NCBI GenBank assembly: GCA_030614305.1
Contig: JAUWKH010000008.1
Location: 1 to 18,959, forward strand
Length of the DNA: 18,959 nucleotides
Reading direction: 5' to 3'
From: Bacteroidota bacterium
GTDB lineage: Bacteria > Bacteroidota > Bacteroidia > Bacteroidales > JADFUO01
Position 1 is the first letter of the stretch. Every line of letters begins with the position of its first letter. The notes beneath the pieces are model-generated. The model was not told where the DNA came from. It made no database searches and worked only from the letters and a program-made list of their open reading frames with translations. The translations under genes and the position numbers were made by a program. This document shows positions 1-8,434 of the stretch, in pieces.

Positions 1-945
1 ATTTATAATAATTATATTTTGCATGACAGCTATGCTGAAGAAAATTTTCAGATGAGCGGAATATTAATCGGAGGGGGAAGCGATTGCGACTGCTATAATA
101 ACAAAATAATTGATGGAAAAGGCGATGGTATAGATTTGATGGGACTTGGTAATCAAAAAATATTTAACAATTTAATTGTAAATCCCGGTAAAACATATCA
201 TCCAAACGACCCCCCTATGGAGTTTAAAAAACATGGTATCTGGGTAGGTGATGTTTTTACTTATCCCAATGAAAATTATTATTTCTTTAACAACACCATA
301 ATCAGCCCCAGAACCTTTGGAATTAAATTAGCAAATGAAGTTATAAACGAAAATATTGTTTATAACAACATAATTGTTGATCCCGGAGCGTTTCAAACAG
401 TTGGAGATGAAGCATATATTAACCTTGCTAATACATCCATAAATTTAATTTCATCTAATAATTATTTTACAACAAATTCAGCTTCATTGAAATTTGTTGA
501 TGAGGCAAACGGAAATTATGATCTGAAACCTTCATCTCCTGCTGTAGATTCAGGTCTTAATCTTACAGCTTATGGTATTACATTTGATATTGAAAACCGC
601 CCCCGCCCGTTTAATAACTATTTTGATATTGGCGCCTATGAATGTCAGACCATATCCGATATTCCGTCTTACCTTTTTAAAGAACAGGAAATTAAGCTAA
701 ATAATTACCCAAATCCGGTTAAAAACAAAACGAAAATTTTTTACTTCATACCTGAAAATACTTTTGTTAATATTTCAATTTATAATAGTATTGGAAAGAA
801 AATTGAAGACCTGGTCAATCAGGATCAAAAGGCAGGAGAATATATATTAAATTTTTACGCAAACGATTTACCTTGTGGAATCTTCTATTATACATTAAAA
901 ACAACAAAAGCATCGGTAACAAAAAAAATGATAATCTTAAAATAA
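1..945 (+). CDS. Secreted parallel beta-helix protein with T9SS sorting domain (5' partial)
   Basis: The frame is open from the first base, so the true start lies left of the window; the TTG at 19 is an internal codon. About 314 residues are visible. The first ~150 are rich in short Asn-containing strands (FNNLIVNP, FFNNTIISP, VYNNIIVDP), the look of a right-handed parallel beta-helix as in pectate-lyase-like and surface proteins. A segment with SSPAVDSG, then NRPRP and DIGAYE, matches the end motif common after such helices in Bacteroidota surface proteins. The last ~80 residues begin with NNYPNPVKN and end in KKMIILK, a type A T9SS C-terminal sorting domain, so the protein is probably exported through the outer membrane and anchored or released. 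Substrate and enzymatic role cannot be read: no catalytic residues were recognised, and a purely structural or adhesive role is equally possible. Confidence 0.8.
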   Translation: MYNNYILHDSYAEENFQMSGILIGGGSDCDCYNNKIIDGKGDGIDLMGLGNQKIFNNLIVNPGKTYHPNDPPMEFKKHGIWVGDVFTYPNENYYFFNNTIISPRTFGIKLANEVINENIVYNNIIVDPGAFQTVGDEAYINLANTSINLISSNNYFTTNSASLKFVDEANGNYDLKPSSPAVDSGLNLTAYGITFDIENRPRPFNNYFDIGAYECQTISDIPSYLFKEQEIKLNNYPNPVKNKTKIFYFIPENTFVNISIYNSIGKKIEDLVNQDQKAGEYILNFYANDLPCGIFYYTLKTTKASVTKKMIILK

Positions 946-998
946 CTTAACATAGCGAAGCTACAAACAAATTAACTTAAGTGATAGTTAATGAAAAG

Positions 999-1130
999 TC
1001 GGCAGTCCATACGGACTCCTTTCAGTCGTCAGCAGTCGGCAGTCAGCGATTAATTGGCTGAAGACTGACGACTGACCCCGAAAGCTTTCGGGGGAGGACT
1101 GGAGACTGAGGACTGGGGACTGGAAACTGA
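999..1130. repeat. Heptameric tandem array with embedded 18-bp palindrome, copy 1
   Basis: The left part has 7-nt units of the TCAGCAG type (999-1005, then 1022-1049 in register). The right part has the complementary-type RRACTGR units: three at 1055-1075 (TGGCTGA, AGACTGA, CGACTGA), then the perfect palindrome CCCCGAAAGCTTTCGGGG at 1076-1093, a GA spacer, and five more at 1096-1130 (GGACTGG, AGACTGA, GGACTGG, GGACTGG, AAACTGA). The strict period of 7 resembles the short tandemly repeated repetitive sequences known from cyanobacteria. It lies between the beta-helix gene and the methyltransferase gene, and the same architecture recurs at 4686-4755. Confidence 0.85.
1005..1029 (+). repeat. Dyad element TCCATAyGGA, copy A
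   Basis: GTCCATACGGACTCC followed by TTTCAGTCGT. The core AGTCC-ATAC-GGACT (1004-1017) is an inverted repeat. Related copies lie at 10724-10751 (opposite orientation) and 16183-16206. Here it interrupts a heptamer array. Its function is unknown; it looks like a small REP-type intergenic element. Confidence 0.6.
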
Positions 1131-1190
1131 TAATCAAAAAACCAGTACTTTGCTAAAAAACAATGTTTTACAAGATAATAGTATAAACTT

Positions 1191-2000
1191 ATGAAATCCA
1201 AATTGAAAAAATACATTCCCTCTGCATTAGGATATAAAATCAAAGAAATAAGGCAAAAAATACTGGGGTTTTATTATTCAGGCACAAATTATTATTGTCC
1301 TTTTTGCAAAAAAAGTTTTAGGAAAATGCTTACCGGTGGTTCTAAACATCCGGTTTTGGAAGAGAAGCAAATCATAGGAAGCGGATACAGGCAAAATTGT
1401 GTTTGTCCCAAATGTTTATCAACCGACCGTGACAGATTGATATTTTTATATCTGAAAGAAAAAACAAATATTTTCAGCGAAAAACTAAAAGTGCTTCATA
1501 TTTCTCCTTCAATAAGTCTTAAGAAATTTATATCTTCGCTTCCAAATATTGACTATACAACCGGAATAAAATATCACGAGGGATTTTATTATTCAAAAAA
1601 TTCAGCAATTTTGGATATAACTGACATTCCTTTTAAAAATAATGAATTTGATATTATTATCTGTAATCATGTTCTTGAACACATTCTTGATGATAAAAAG
1701 GCCATGACAGAATTATTTAGAGTTTTGAAACCGGATGGCTGGGCAATTCTTCAGGTACCAATTTCTCATATTCTTAAAACAACTTATGAAGATAAAAATA
1801 TAACAACAACAAAAGAAAGGGAAAAATATTTCGGTCAGTTTGACCACGTCAGAATTTATGGTCAGGATTACATAAAAAGATTGGAAGATGTTGGTTTTAA
1901 AGTCGAAACACATAATCCAAACAAAGAAAATTGGGGAATTAGTGATATTACAAAGTATGCAATCAATCCCGACGAAGATATTTTTATAGCAAGAAAATAA
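1191..2000 (+). CDS. Zinc-ribbon class I SAM-dependent methyltransferase
   Basis: 269 aa. The N-terminal part has a zinc-ribbon-like set of cysteines: CPFC at C36/C39 and CVCPKC at C70/C72/C75. A Rossmann-type methyltransferase domain follows. The VLHISPS segment near residue 101 stands where the SAM-binding motif I is expected. FDIIICNHVLEHI (153-165) is the motif typical of the Methyltransf_11 group, and FRVLKPDGW (176-184) is the following strand-loop. Small-molecule, glycan or lipid methylation is usual for this group, and proteins of this build are often found in surface polysaccharide clusters of Bacteroidota, but no glycosyltransferase is nearby. The substrate is unknown. The kinase gene begins only 14 nt downstream, so the two may share a transcript. 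The ATG start directly follows the repeat-containing gap; no clear ribosome binding site is seen. Confidence 0.8.
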   Translation: MKSKLKKYIPSALGYKIKEIRQKILGFYYSGTNYYCPFCKKSFRKMLTGGSKHPVLEEKQIIGSGYRQNCVCPKCLSTDRDRLIFLYLKEKTNIFSEKLKVLHISPSISLKKFISSLPNIDYTTGIKYHEGFYYSKNSAILDITDIPFKNNEFDIIICNHVLEHILDDKKAMTELFRVLKPDGWAILQVPISHILKTTYEDKNITTTKEREKYFGQFDHVRIYGQDYIKRLEDVGFKVETHNPNKENWGISDITKYAINPDEDIFIARK

Positions 2001-2014
2001 TTAATACACATGTC

Positions 2015-4642
2015 ATGAAAAAATTTGCTTTATTGCTTTTTTCAATTATAATTGCCTGTTTAAATGTTATCGGTAATATTCCGGAAAACACTCACAAATC
2101 AAAAATTGACAGCCTTGAAAATATTTTAAAGCAAACTGCCGGTACAAAAAAAATTAAGGTTCTTAATGATTTGTCATATGCATACTTAAATGTATCTCCA
2201 CAAAAAAGCATTGAATATGGTGATTCAGCCTTAATATTAGCAATTACTTCAAATAATAAAAACGAACAAATTATTGCAATAAGTGTAACTGGATTAGCAT
2301 ATTACTTATTAAATGATACTTGTAAACTATTGAATAATTATATAAGATTATTGAATTTATATGAAGAAACAAACAATAAATTTCAAATAGAAAGAGCCCC
2401 AGATAACCTTAATGAAATGTTTTACGATTACTTAAGCAAATACGACGATTTTTTAGAAACCAATTTACTTATTTCAAAAATTGAAGAAGAACTGAAAGAC
2501 TATAAACAAATTGCAGATTTATTGAGCGACATAGGTAATGCATATTATTACATGAGTAATTATGATAAGGCACTTAAATATCTAAAAAAAGCCCTGCAGG
2601 TTGCTCAGAATTCTAACGATAGTAAAAAAGCAGCACAAATCTATAATAAGATAGGTTTAGTATACATAAAATTGAAAGAATTTGAAAATGCAACTTTGTA
2701 CTTCCAGCCTTCTCTAATTATTTTTAAGGAATTAAATGATCAATATGGAACTGCTACAGTTTTAAACAATATTGGCAACGAATACTTTTTAAAGAAGGAT
2801 TATGATAAAGCTATGGATAACTATCAAAAATCTCTGAAAATCAGCAGCGAATCAGGAAATAAAGGTATTACAGCAAACTCATTAAAAAATATTGGTGAAA
2901 TTTATATTCATGAAATAAAATTCAATGATGCTATAACATACTTTGAAGAAGCTATTACAAATGCCAGGCAGATTAATTCATTTGTATTTCTACTTGACAT
3001 TTGTAATACTTTATCAGAACTGTATAAAAAGATTAGTAACTATGAAAAATCACTTGAATATTCTAATCTTTATCGGTCAATAAATGATTCTCTTTACAGG
3101 GCAGAAAGCCAAAGACAAGTTGGTGGATTCGACTTTAAAAAAAATATTCAAAAAATTGATAACGAACATGAAATACTTCAGAAAGATAATAAAATTCAGG
3201 CTTTGGAAGTATCAGGAATCCGTAATATTATTATTCTAACAATTACTATTTCAATATTAATACTGATACTTTTTATAATTATTTACAGTCGTTATCGTAT
3301 AAAAACCAAATCAAATAAATTATTAACCGAAAAAAACACACAAATTGAAGAACTAAAAAAAGAGTTAGAAATCCTTAATGATGATCTTAAAGAAAAAACA
3401 AAAGAAGGTACTAAAAAATTACAGGATGAAATTGACGAACTAAAAAAAGTTGATGTTAAAAGAAAAAAAGTATTAAAAAATGCAGAAGATACTATATACA
3501 TCAAAAACAACTTCCTTGCAAATATGAGTCAAGAAATCAGAACACCGTTAAACGGAATAATTGGGTTTTCAAACCTATTAACTACCGAACTTTCATTACT
3601 TGAAAATCATGAACTTTACGAATATGCAGATGGAATTGAACAAAGTGGTAGCCGACTGCTTCATTTATTGAACAACATTATTGACATCAGCAGAATTGAA
3701 GCTAATGATATGGAGCTAATAATTGCTCCAAGTGATATAAATGAAGTAATTAAAAATATTTCAGAACTTTATAGATTCAAAGCAAATGAAAAAGGACTGA
3801 AATTTAATATTAAATATAATAAAATCCCAAAAGCAATTGCCGATGGAGCTTGTTTGACAAAAATAATAAGCGATGTAATTGATAATGCAATAAAATATAC
3901 AGATAAAGGATTTATTAATGTTATTACTGATTACAAGCCTGAAGAAAATCAGGTTCTTATCATTGTCAAAGATACAGGTATTGGAATTGATGAAGCATTT
4001 CTTAAGCACATTTTTGAGCCATTCAGGCAGGAGAGTCTGGGGTTTTCACGCGAATTACAGGGAGCAGGATTAGGTTTGCCTATTGCAAAAAAACTATTAG
4101 AACTTATGAATGGCAAAGTTAAAGTTGAATCAAAAAAAACCATTGGTACATCCGTTACTATTTTTCTAAATATTGCTGAAACTGATACATCACTTGAAGT
4201 TGAACCTAAAGCAGTCAAAGAAATCGTAACTTTAGAAGATAAACCCGAAAAAGATAAGATTGATATTTTTATTGTTGAAGATGACAGGATGAACAGAATA
4301 GTCCTTGAAAAAATGCTGGAAAAAACCTCTAACAATATTTCGGCAGTTGATGGAGATGAAACAATTAAAATTATAGGTGAAAACTATAAAAAAGGAAAAA
4401 TATTTGAAATTATGCTGTTTGATATTAATTTGCCTGCTCCATGGGATGGTATTAAACTAATGAAAGAAATCAAAAAAAGATGGCACGAATATAACAAAGT
4501 TCCATTTATTGCTCAGACAGCTTATGCTATGGCAGGCGACAGAGAACGATTATTAGAAGCCGGTTTTGATAATTATATTGCTAAACCTGTTAATAAAAAA
4601 GAGTTAATTAATATGATATATAATCAACTGAAAATATTTTGA
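2015..4642 (+). CDS. TPR hybrid histidine kinase lacking the phospho-accepting His
   Basis: 875 aa. A Sec-type signal sequence (residues 1-20) precedes a periplasmic TPR sensor (about 55-380, with NYDKALKYLKKAL-type units), one TM helix (about 405-428) and a coiled coil (430-500). The dimerisation/phospho-acceptor helix starts at ~500. The HATPase domain has DNAIKYT at 623, DTGIGI at 653 and GAGLGLPIAKK at 683, and the C-terminal receiver has the acidic pair E755/D756 with D757, phospho-acceptor D803, and Thr in AQTAY and Lys in AKPVN. The H-box reads FLANMSQEIRTPLNGIIGF: Gln506 (CAA, 3530-3532) replaces the His of the family and of its neighbour. Autophosphorylation on the usual site should therefore be impossible, although ATP binding and the receiver look intact. 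It is about 72 residues longer than its paralogue, from an extra degenerate TPR-like stretch after residue ~65. It may act as a pseudokinase, a heterodimer partner or a scaffold. Confidence 0.9.
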   Translation: MKKFALLLFSIIIACLNVIGNIPENTHKSKIDSLENILKQTAGTKKIKVLNDLSYAYLNVSPQKSIEYGDSALILAITSNNKNEQIIAISVTGLAYYLLNDTCKLLNNYIRLLNLYEETNNKFQIERAPDNLNEMFYDYLSKYDDFLETNLLISKIEEELKDYKQIADLLSDIGNAYYYMSNYDKALKYLKKALQVAQNSNDSKKAAQIYNKIGLVYIKLKEFENATLYFQPSLIIFKELNDQYGTATVLNNIGNEYFLKKDYDKAMDNYQKSLKISSESGNKGITANSLKNIGEIYIHEIKFNDAITYFEEAITNARQINSFVFLLDICNTLSELYKKISNYEKSLEYSNLYRSINDSLYRAESQRQVGGFDFKKNIQKIDNEHEILQKDNKIQALEVSGIRNIIILTITISILILILFIIIYSRYRIKTKSNKLLTEKNTQIEELKKELEILNDDLKEKTKEGTKKLQDEIDELKKVDVKRKKVLKNAEDTIYIKNNFLANMSQEIRTPLNGIIGFSNLLTTELSLLENHELYEYADGIEQSGSRLLHLLNNIIDISRIEANDMELIIAPSDINEVIKNISELYRFKANEKGLKFNIKYNKIPKAIADGACLTKIISDVIDNAIKYTDKGFINVITDYKPEENQVLIIVKDTGIGIDEAFLKHIFEPFRQESLGFSRELQGAGLGLPIAKKLLELMNGKVKVESKKTIGTSVTIFLNIAETDTSLEVEPKAVKEIVTLEDKPEKDKIDIFIVEDDRMNRIVLEKMLEKTSNNISAVDGDETIKIIGENYKKGKIFEIMLFDINLPAPWDGIKLMKEIKKRWHEYNKVPFIAQTAYAMAGDRERLLEAGFDNYIAKPVNKKELINMIYNQLKIF

Positions 4643-4685
4643 TTTAAGTGATTATAAATCCTGAAAAATATAAATAGGACAGCAG

Positions 4686-4755
4686 TCAGCAGTATGCGAT
4701 TGACTGGGGACTGAGGACTGACCCCGAAAGCTTTCGGGGGAAGACTGGGGACTGA
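4686..4755. repeat. Heptameric tandem array with embedded 18-bp palindrome, copy 2
   Basis: TCAGCAG (4686-4692) is followed by three heptamers at 4701-4721 (TGACTGG, GGACTGA, GGACTGA), the palindrome CCCCGAAAGCTTTCGGGG at 4722-4739, a GA spacer and two heptamers at 4742-4755 (AGACTGG, GGACTGA). The order three heptamers, palindrome, GA, heptamers is the same as in the copy at 999-1130. It fills most of the 139-bp gap between the two paralogous kinase genes. Confidence 0.85.
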
Positions 4756-4781
4756 AATAATTTGTAATAAATACACTCACC

Positions 4782-7193
4782 ATGAAAAGATTTTATTTAT
4801 TGTTTTTTTCAATTCTGTTAACCTGTTTAAATGCTAATGGTGAATTTCAGAATACTTCCATCTCAAAAACAGACAGCCTTAAGAATCTTTTGAAACTAAG
4901 TTCGGATACTAACCAAATAAACATTCTGATTGAACTCTCGTCAGCTTATCTGAGCATATCACCACAAAAAAGTATTGAATATGGTGATTCAGCTTTAGCT
5001 TTAGCACTTAATTATGATAATAAAAACAAACAAATTAAAGCATTAAATAATATTGGGAATATTTACTGTTACATGAAAAATTATGATAAAGCACTTGAGC
5101 ATTTTAAAAAAGCTCTTCAAATTGCCCAGGATTTAGGCGACAGCGAAGGGGTAGCTCAGTTTCTTAATAATATTGGTATAATATATACCGAAAACCAAGA
5201 ATTTGAAAGTGCAATCTTATATTATCAATCATCTTTAATCATATACCAAGAAGCTGATAATAAACGTGGTATAGCTTCGATTTTAAATAATATCGGTTAC
5301 ATATTTTTTGTTCAGGGTGATTTTGAAAACGCAATGCAGAACTACCAAAAGTCGCAGAAAATTAGTCGTGAATTAGGCGATCAATGGGACATTGCAAACA
5401 CATTAAGAAACATAGGCGGAATTTATTTAGAACAAGGTAAATATTATGATGCTTTACCGTATTTTAAAGAATCATTAAATATTGCCCGTGAAATCGGTTC
5501 AAACGAACTTTTGCAGAACTGTTATCACACATTATCAGAACTCTATCTTGAGAAAAAAAATTATAAAAAATCACTCGAATATTTCAGATTATATTCAGCA
5601 ATCAAAGATTCAATTTACACAGACGAAACCGGCAAAAAAATTGCTGAATTGCAACTTGGATATGAAATTCAGAAGAAAGATAAAGAAAATGAGATACTTC
5701 AGAAAAATAACGAAATTCAAACTCTGAAAATTAAAAGAAGCCGTAACATTAATATCCTGATAATAGCTATCTTATTACTTATCCTGCTACTTATTTTATA
5801 TATTTACAGCAGATATCGTGTAAAAATTCGAACAAACAAATTATTAAACGAAAAAAACGAACATATAGAAAAAATCAATCAGGAGCTAAAAAATTTCAAC
5901 GATAAGCTTGAAACAAAAGTCAATGAACGTACCAAAGCATTGCAGGAAGAAATTTCAGAACGCAGACAAGTTGACATTGATCTAAAAAAAGCATTAAAAA
6001 ATGCAGAAGATGCCAACTATCTCAAAAATGCTTTCCTTGCAAATATGAGCCATGAGATCAGAACCCCGTTGAACGGAATTATTGGATTTTCAAGTCTGTT
6101 GGCTTCCGAACTGTCTATACGTGAGGATCCCGAACTTTATGAATATGCAGAAGGTATAGAAAAAAGTGGTGACCGCTTGCTTCATTTATTGAATAATATT
6201 CTTGACATCAGTAGAATTGAAGCAAATGATATGGAAATAAAATTAGCTCCATGCCAAACAAATGAAATAGTAAAAAACATTTCCGAACTTTATAGCTTTA
6301 AGGCAAATGAAAAAGGACTAATACTAAATGCAAAATTTAATGAGATTCCCAATGCAATTGCCGACGAAGTTAATTTAACCAAAATTATAAGCGATGTAAT
6401 TGATAATGCCATAAAATATACTGTAAAAGGATTTATCAATGTTATTACAGATTATGACCCGGAAGAAAACCAAGTCTTGATAATGATTAAAGATACAGGA
6501 ATTGGAATTGATGAATCATATCTGAAACATATTTTTGAAACATTCAGTCAGGAAAGCCTGGGATATTCACGTGAATTTCAGGGTGCAGGTTTAGGTTTAC
6601 CTCTGGCAAAAAGAGTAATAGAACTTATGGGAGGCAAAATTAAAGTTGAATCTAAAAAATCAGAAGGTACAACCGTTACACTCTTTATTAACGCTGAAAC
6701 TGAAGAATCAATTGATACTATACCTCAGATTAAAAAAGAAATTGTAACTTTGAAAGATAAAATTGAAAAAGATAAAATTGATATTTTTATTGTTGAAGAT
6801 GATAAGATGAACAGGATGGTAATTGAAAAAATGCTTGATAAAATCGGAAACAATACTTCGGCAGTTGATGGAGAAGAAACAATAAAAATTATCGGTGAAA
6901 ACTATAAAAAAGGAAAGATATTTGAAATTATGCTGTTTGATATTAATTTGCCGGCTCCATGGGATGGTATTAAACTAAAGAACGAAATCAAAAAAAGATG
7001 GCCCGAATACAAAAATATCCCATTTGTTGCACAAACAGCTTATGCAATGAGTGGTGACAAAGAACGTTTATTAGAAGCCGGTTTTGATAGCTACATTTCC
7101 AAGCCGGTAAATAAAAACAAACTTATTAACATAATATACAATCAACTGAAAATATTTAAAAAATCAAAAATCAAAATCAATGAGTACAGATAA
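4782..7193 (+). CDS. TPR-sensor hybrid histidine kinase
   Basis: 803 aa, paralogue of the upstream kinase. It has a signal sequence (1-20), periplasmic TPR repeats (about 55-270; NYDKALEHFKKALQIAQ is a clear unit), a TM helix (about 323-343) and a coiled coil with NERTKALQEEISERRQ. The HisKA domain has an intact H-box, FLANMSHEIRTPLNGIIGF, with His424. The HATPase domain has DNAIKYT, DTGIGI and GAGLGLPLAKR, and the receiver has a VEDD acidic pocket, D720 as phospho-acceptor and Lys in SKPVN. TPR-sensor hybrid kinases are common in Bacteroidota; the ligand is unknown. The receiver DNA is almost identical to that of the upstream gene (99 of 103 nt by eye, 4381-4483 against 6899-7001), pointing to recent duplication or gene conversion. 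The C-terminus has an extra basic tail ([11 protein letters not shown]) that runs 14 nt into the next kinase gene, which suggests coupled translation. Confidence 0.92.
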   Translation: MKRFYLLFFSILLTCLNANGEFQNTSISKTDSLKNLLKLSSDTNQINILIELSSAYLSISPQKSIEYGDSALALALNYDNKNKQIKALNNIGNIYCYMKNYDKALEHFKKALQIAQDLGDSEGVAQFLNNIGIIYTENQEFESAILYYQSSLIIYQEADNKRGIASILNNIGYIFFVQGDFENAMQNYQKSQKISRELGDQWDIANTLRNIGGIYLEQGKYYDALPYFKESLNIAREIGSNELLQNCYHTLSELYLEKKNYKKSLEYFRLYSAIKDSIYTDETGKKIAELQLGYEIQKKDKENEILQKNNEIQTLKIKRSRNINILIIAILLLILLLILYIYSRYRVKIRTNKLLNEKNEHIEKINQELKNFNDKLETKVNERTKALQEEISERRQVDIDLKKALKNAEDANYLKNAFLANMSHEIRTPLNGIIGFSSLLASELSIREDPELYEYAEGIEKSGDRLLHLLNNILDISRIEANDMEIKLAPCQTNEIVKNISELYSFKANEKGLILNAKFNEIPNAIADEVNLTKIISDVIDNAIKYTVKGFINVITDYDPEENQVLIMIKDTGIGIDESYLKHIFETFSQESLGYSREFQGAGLGLPLAKRVIELMGGKIKVESKKSEGTTVTLFINAETEESIDTIPQIKKEIVTLKDKIEKDKIDIFIVEDDKMNRMVIEKMLDKIGNNTSAVDGEETIKIIGENYKKGKIFEIMLFDINLPAPWDGIKLKNEIKKRWPEYKNIPFVAQTAYAMSGDKERLLEAGFDSYISKPVNKNKLINIIYNQLKIFKKSKIKINEYR

Positions 7194-8421
7194 ATCAAAA
7201 GAAGAATTTTTGAAGGAAATTTCCAATTTAAACAAAAAAATTCAACAATTGGAAACCGATCTTTCAAATACCAGGGAAAAGGCTGATATTTCAAACCGTT
7301 TAAAATCTATGTTTTTGGCAAACATCAGTCATGAAATTCGTACTCCAATGAACGGAATCATTGGGATGTATAATGTTTTGAAGCAAACCGAATTAACTGA
7401 CGTTCAACGTGAATACCTTAATATTATCAATTTATCAGGCAATAACCTTTTAACAATTATTGATGATATACTTGACCTGGCAAAAATAGAATCCGGACAG
7501 TTAGAGCTTGAACATAATATTTTCAGTTTAAAGAATGAATTAAACCATGTAATAACCCTGCTAAAAGATAAGGCAAAAGGCAAAGGAATTGAACTGTTTT
7601 ATAAAACTTCACCTGAAATACCAGATTCATTAATTGGCGACCAGACAAGATTAAAACAAATAATAATTAACCTTGCCAATAATGCTATTAAATATACCAA
7701 AGAGGGTAGCGTTTCAATTGAGATTGAATTATTGAACCTTAAAAATAATATTGCAGAATTAAAATTGAGTATAATTGATACGGGTATCGGCATATCTCAT
7801 GAAGATAAAGAAAAGCTATTTAAAGCGTTTTCTCAAATTGATTCTTCCACAACTCGTAAATATGGTGGAACAGGCTTGGGTCTTGCAATTTCAAAACATT
7901 TATCATCACTTATGAATGGTAATATTGGTGTTGACAGCGTTGTAGGAAAAGGCTCCACATTCTGGTTCACAGCTCATCTTGAAGTAGATTCTGTAATTGA
8001 TACACCTTCTGAAACAAAATTAACAAAAGGACATAAAGAACAAAAAGAACGGTTAAGCATCCTCTTAGTTGAAGATAATTTACTTAATCAAAAATTTGCT
8101 TCAGCAACACTTAGAAAAGAAGGATATAATATTGATATAGCTGAAAATGGAAAAATTGCACTTGAAAAATATAAAAATAATAATTACGACCTGATATTGA
8201 TGGATATCCAAATGCCGGTTATGGATGGTATTGAAGCAACAAAGGAAATTCGTGCTATTGAAGACAAAAATAATATTAAGGATAAAATTAAAATAATCGC
8301 CATCACAGCTTATGTTATTGAAAAAGACAGAAAGATGTGTTTGACTGCAGGAATGGACGAATACCTTGCCAAACCCTTTAAACCAAAAGAATTAATAGAT
8401 TTAATTGATTATGTAATGTAA
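7180..8421 (+). CDS. Soluble hybrid histidine kinase (HisKA-HATPase-receiver)
   Basis: 413 aa with no signal peptide or TM helix, so it is predicted cytoplasmic. A short N-terminal coiled coil (about 5-40) leads into the H-box [19 protein letters not shown] with His51. The HATPase domain has NNAIKYT, DTGIGI and [12 protein letters not shown]. The receiver has [10 protein letters not shown] (E298/D299), phospho-acceptor D342 in [10 protein letters not shown], Thr in AITAY and Lys in AKPF. No sensory domain other than the coiled coil is present, so its input may come from a partner, perhaps the two membrane kinases upstream. The ATG overlaps the end of the preceding kinase gene by 14 nt. It is less similar to the two upstream kinases than they are to each other. 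There is no output domain and no HPt protein in the window. The gene ends 13 nt from a convergent gene. Confidence 0.92.
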   Translation: MSTDKSKEEFLKEISNLNKKIQQLETDLSNTREKADISNRLKSMFLANISHEIRTPMNGIIGMYNVLKQTELTDVQREYLNIINLSGNNLLTIIDDILDLAKIESGQLELEHNIFSLKNELNHVITLLKDKAKGKGIELFYKTSPEIPDSLIGDQTRLKQIIINLANNAIKYTKEGSVSIEIELLNLKNNIAELKLSIIDTGIGISHEDKEKLFKAFSQIDSSTTRKYGGTGLGLAISKHLSSLMNGNIGVDSVVGKGSTFWFTAHLEVDSVIDTPSETKLTKGHKEQKERLSILLVEDNLLNQKFASATLRKEGYNIDIAENGKIALEKYKNNNYDLILMDIQMPVMDGIEATKEIRAIEDKNNIKDKIKIIAITAYVIEKDRKMCLTAGMDEYLAKPFKPKELIDLIDYVM

Positions 8422-8434
8422 ACTTCTTAAGTAC

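Noticed and set aside
1043..1243. 66-codon minus-strand frame over the heptamer array
   Set aside because: It is mostly translation of the tandem repeats (QFPVPSPQSPV) and overlaps the start of the methyltransferase gene.
2050..2060. Lipobox-like IIAC near the N-terminus of the first kinase
   Set aside because: The paralogue has LLTC, a poor lipobox, and both proteins have a later TM helix; a plain signal sequence fits better than lipidation.
3949..4335. 128-codon minus-strand frame inside the first kinase gene
   Set aside because: It is antisense to well-conserved HATPase and receiver motifs; a low-complexity shadow frame.
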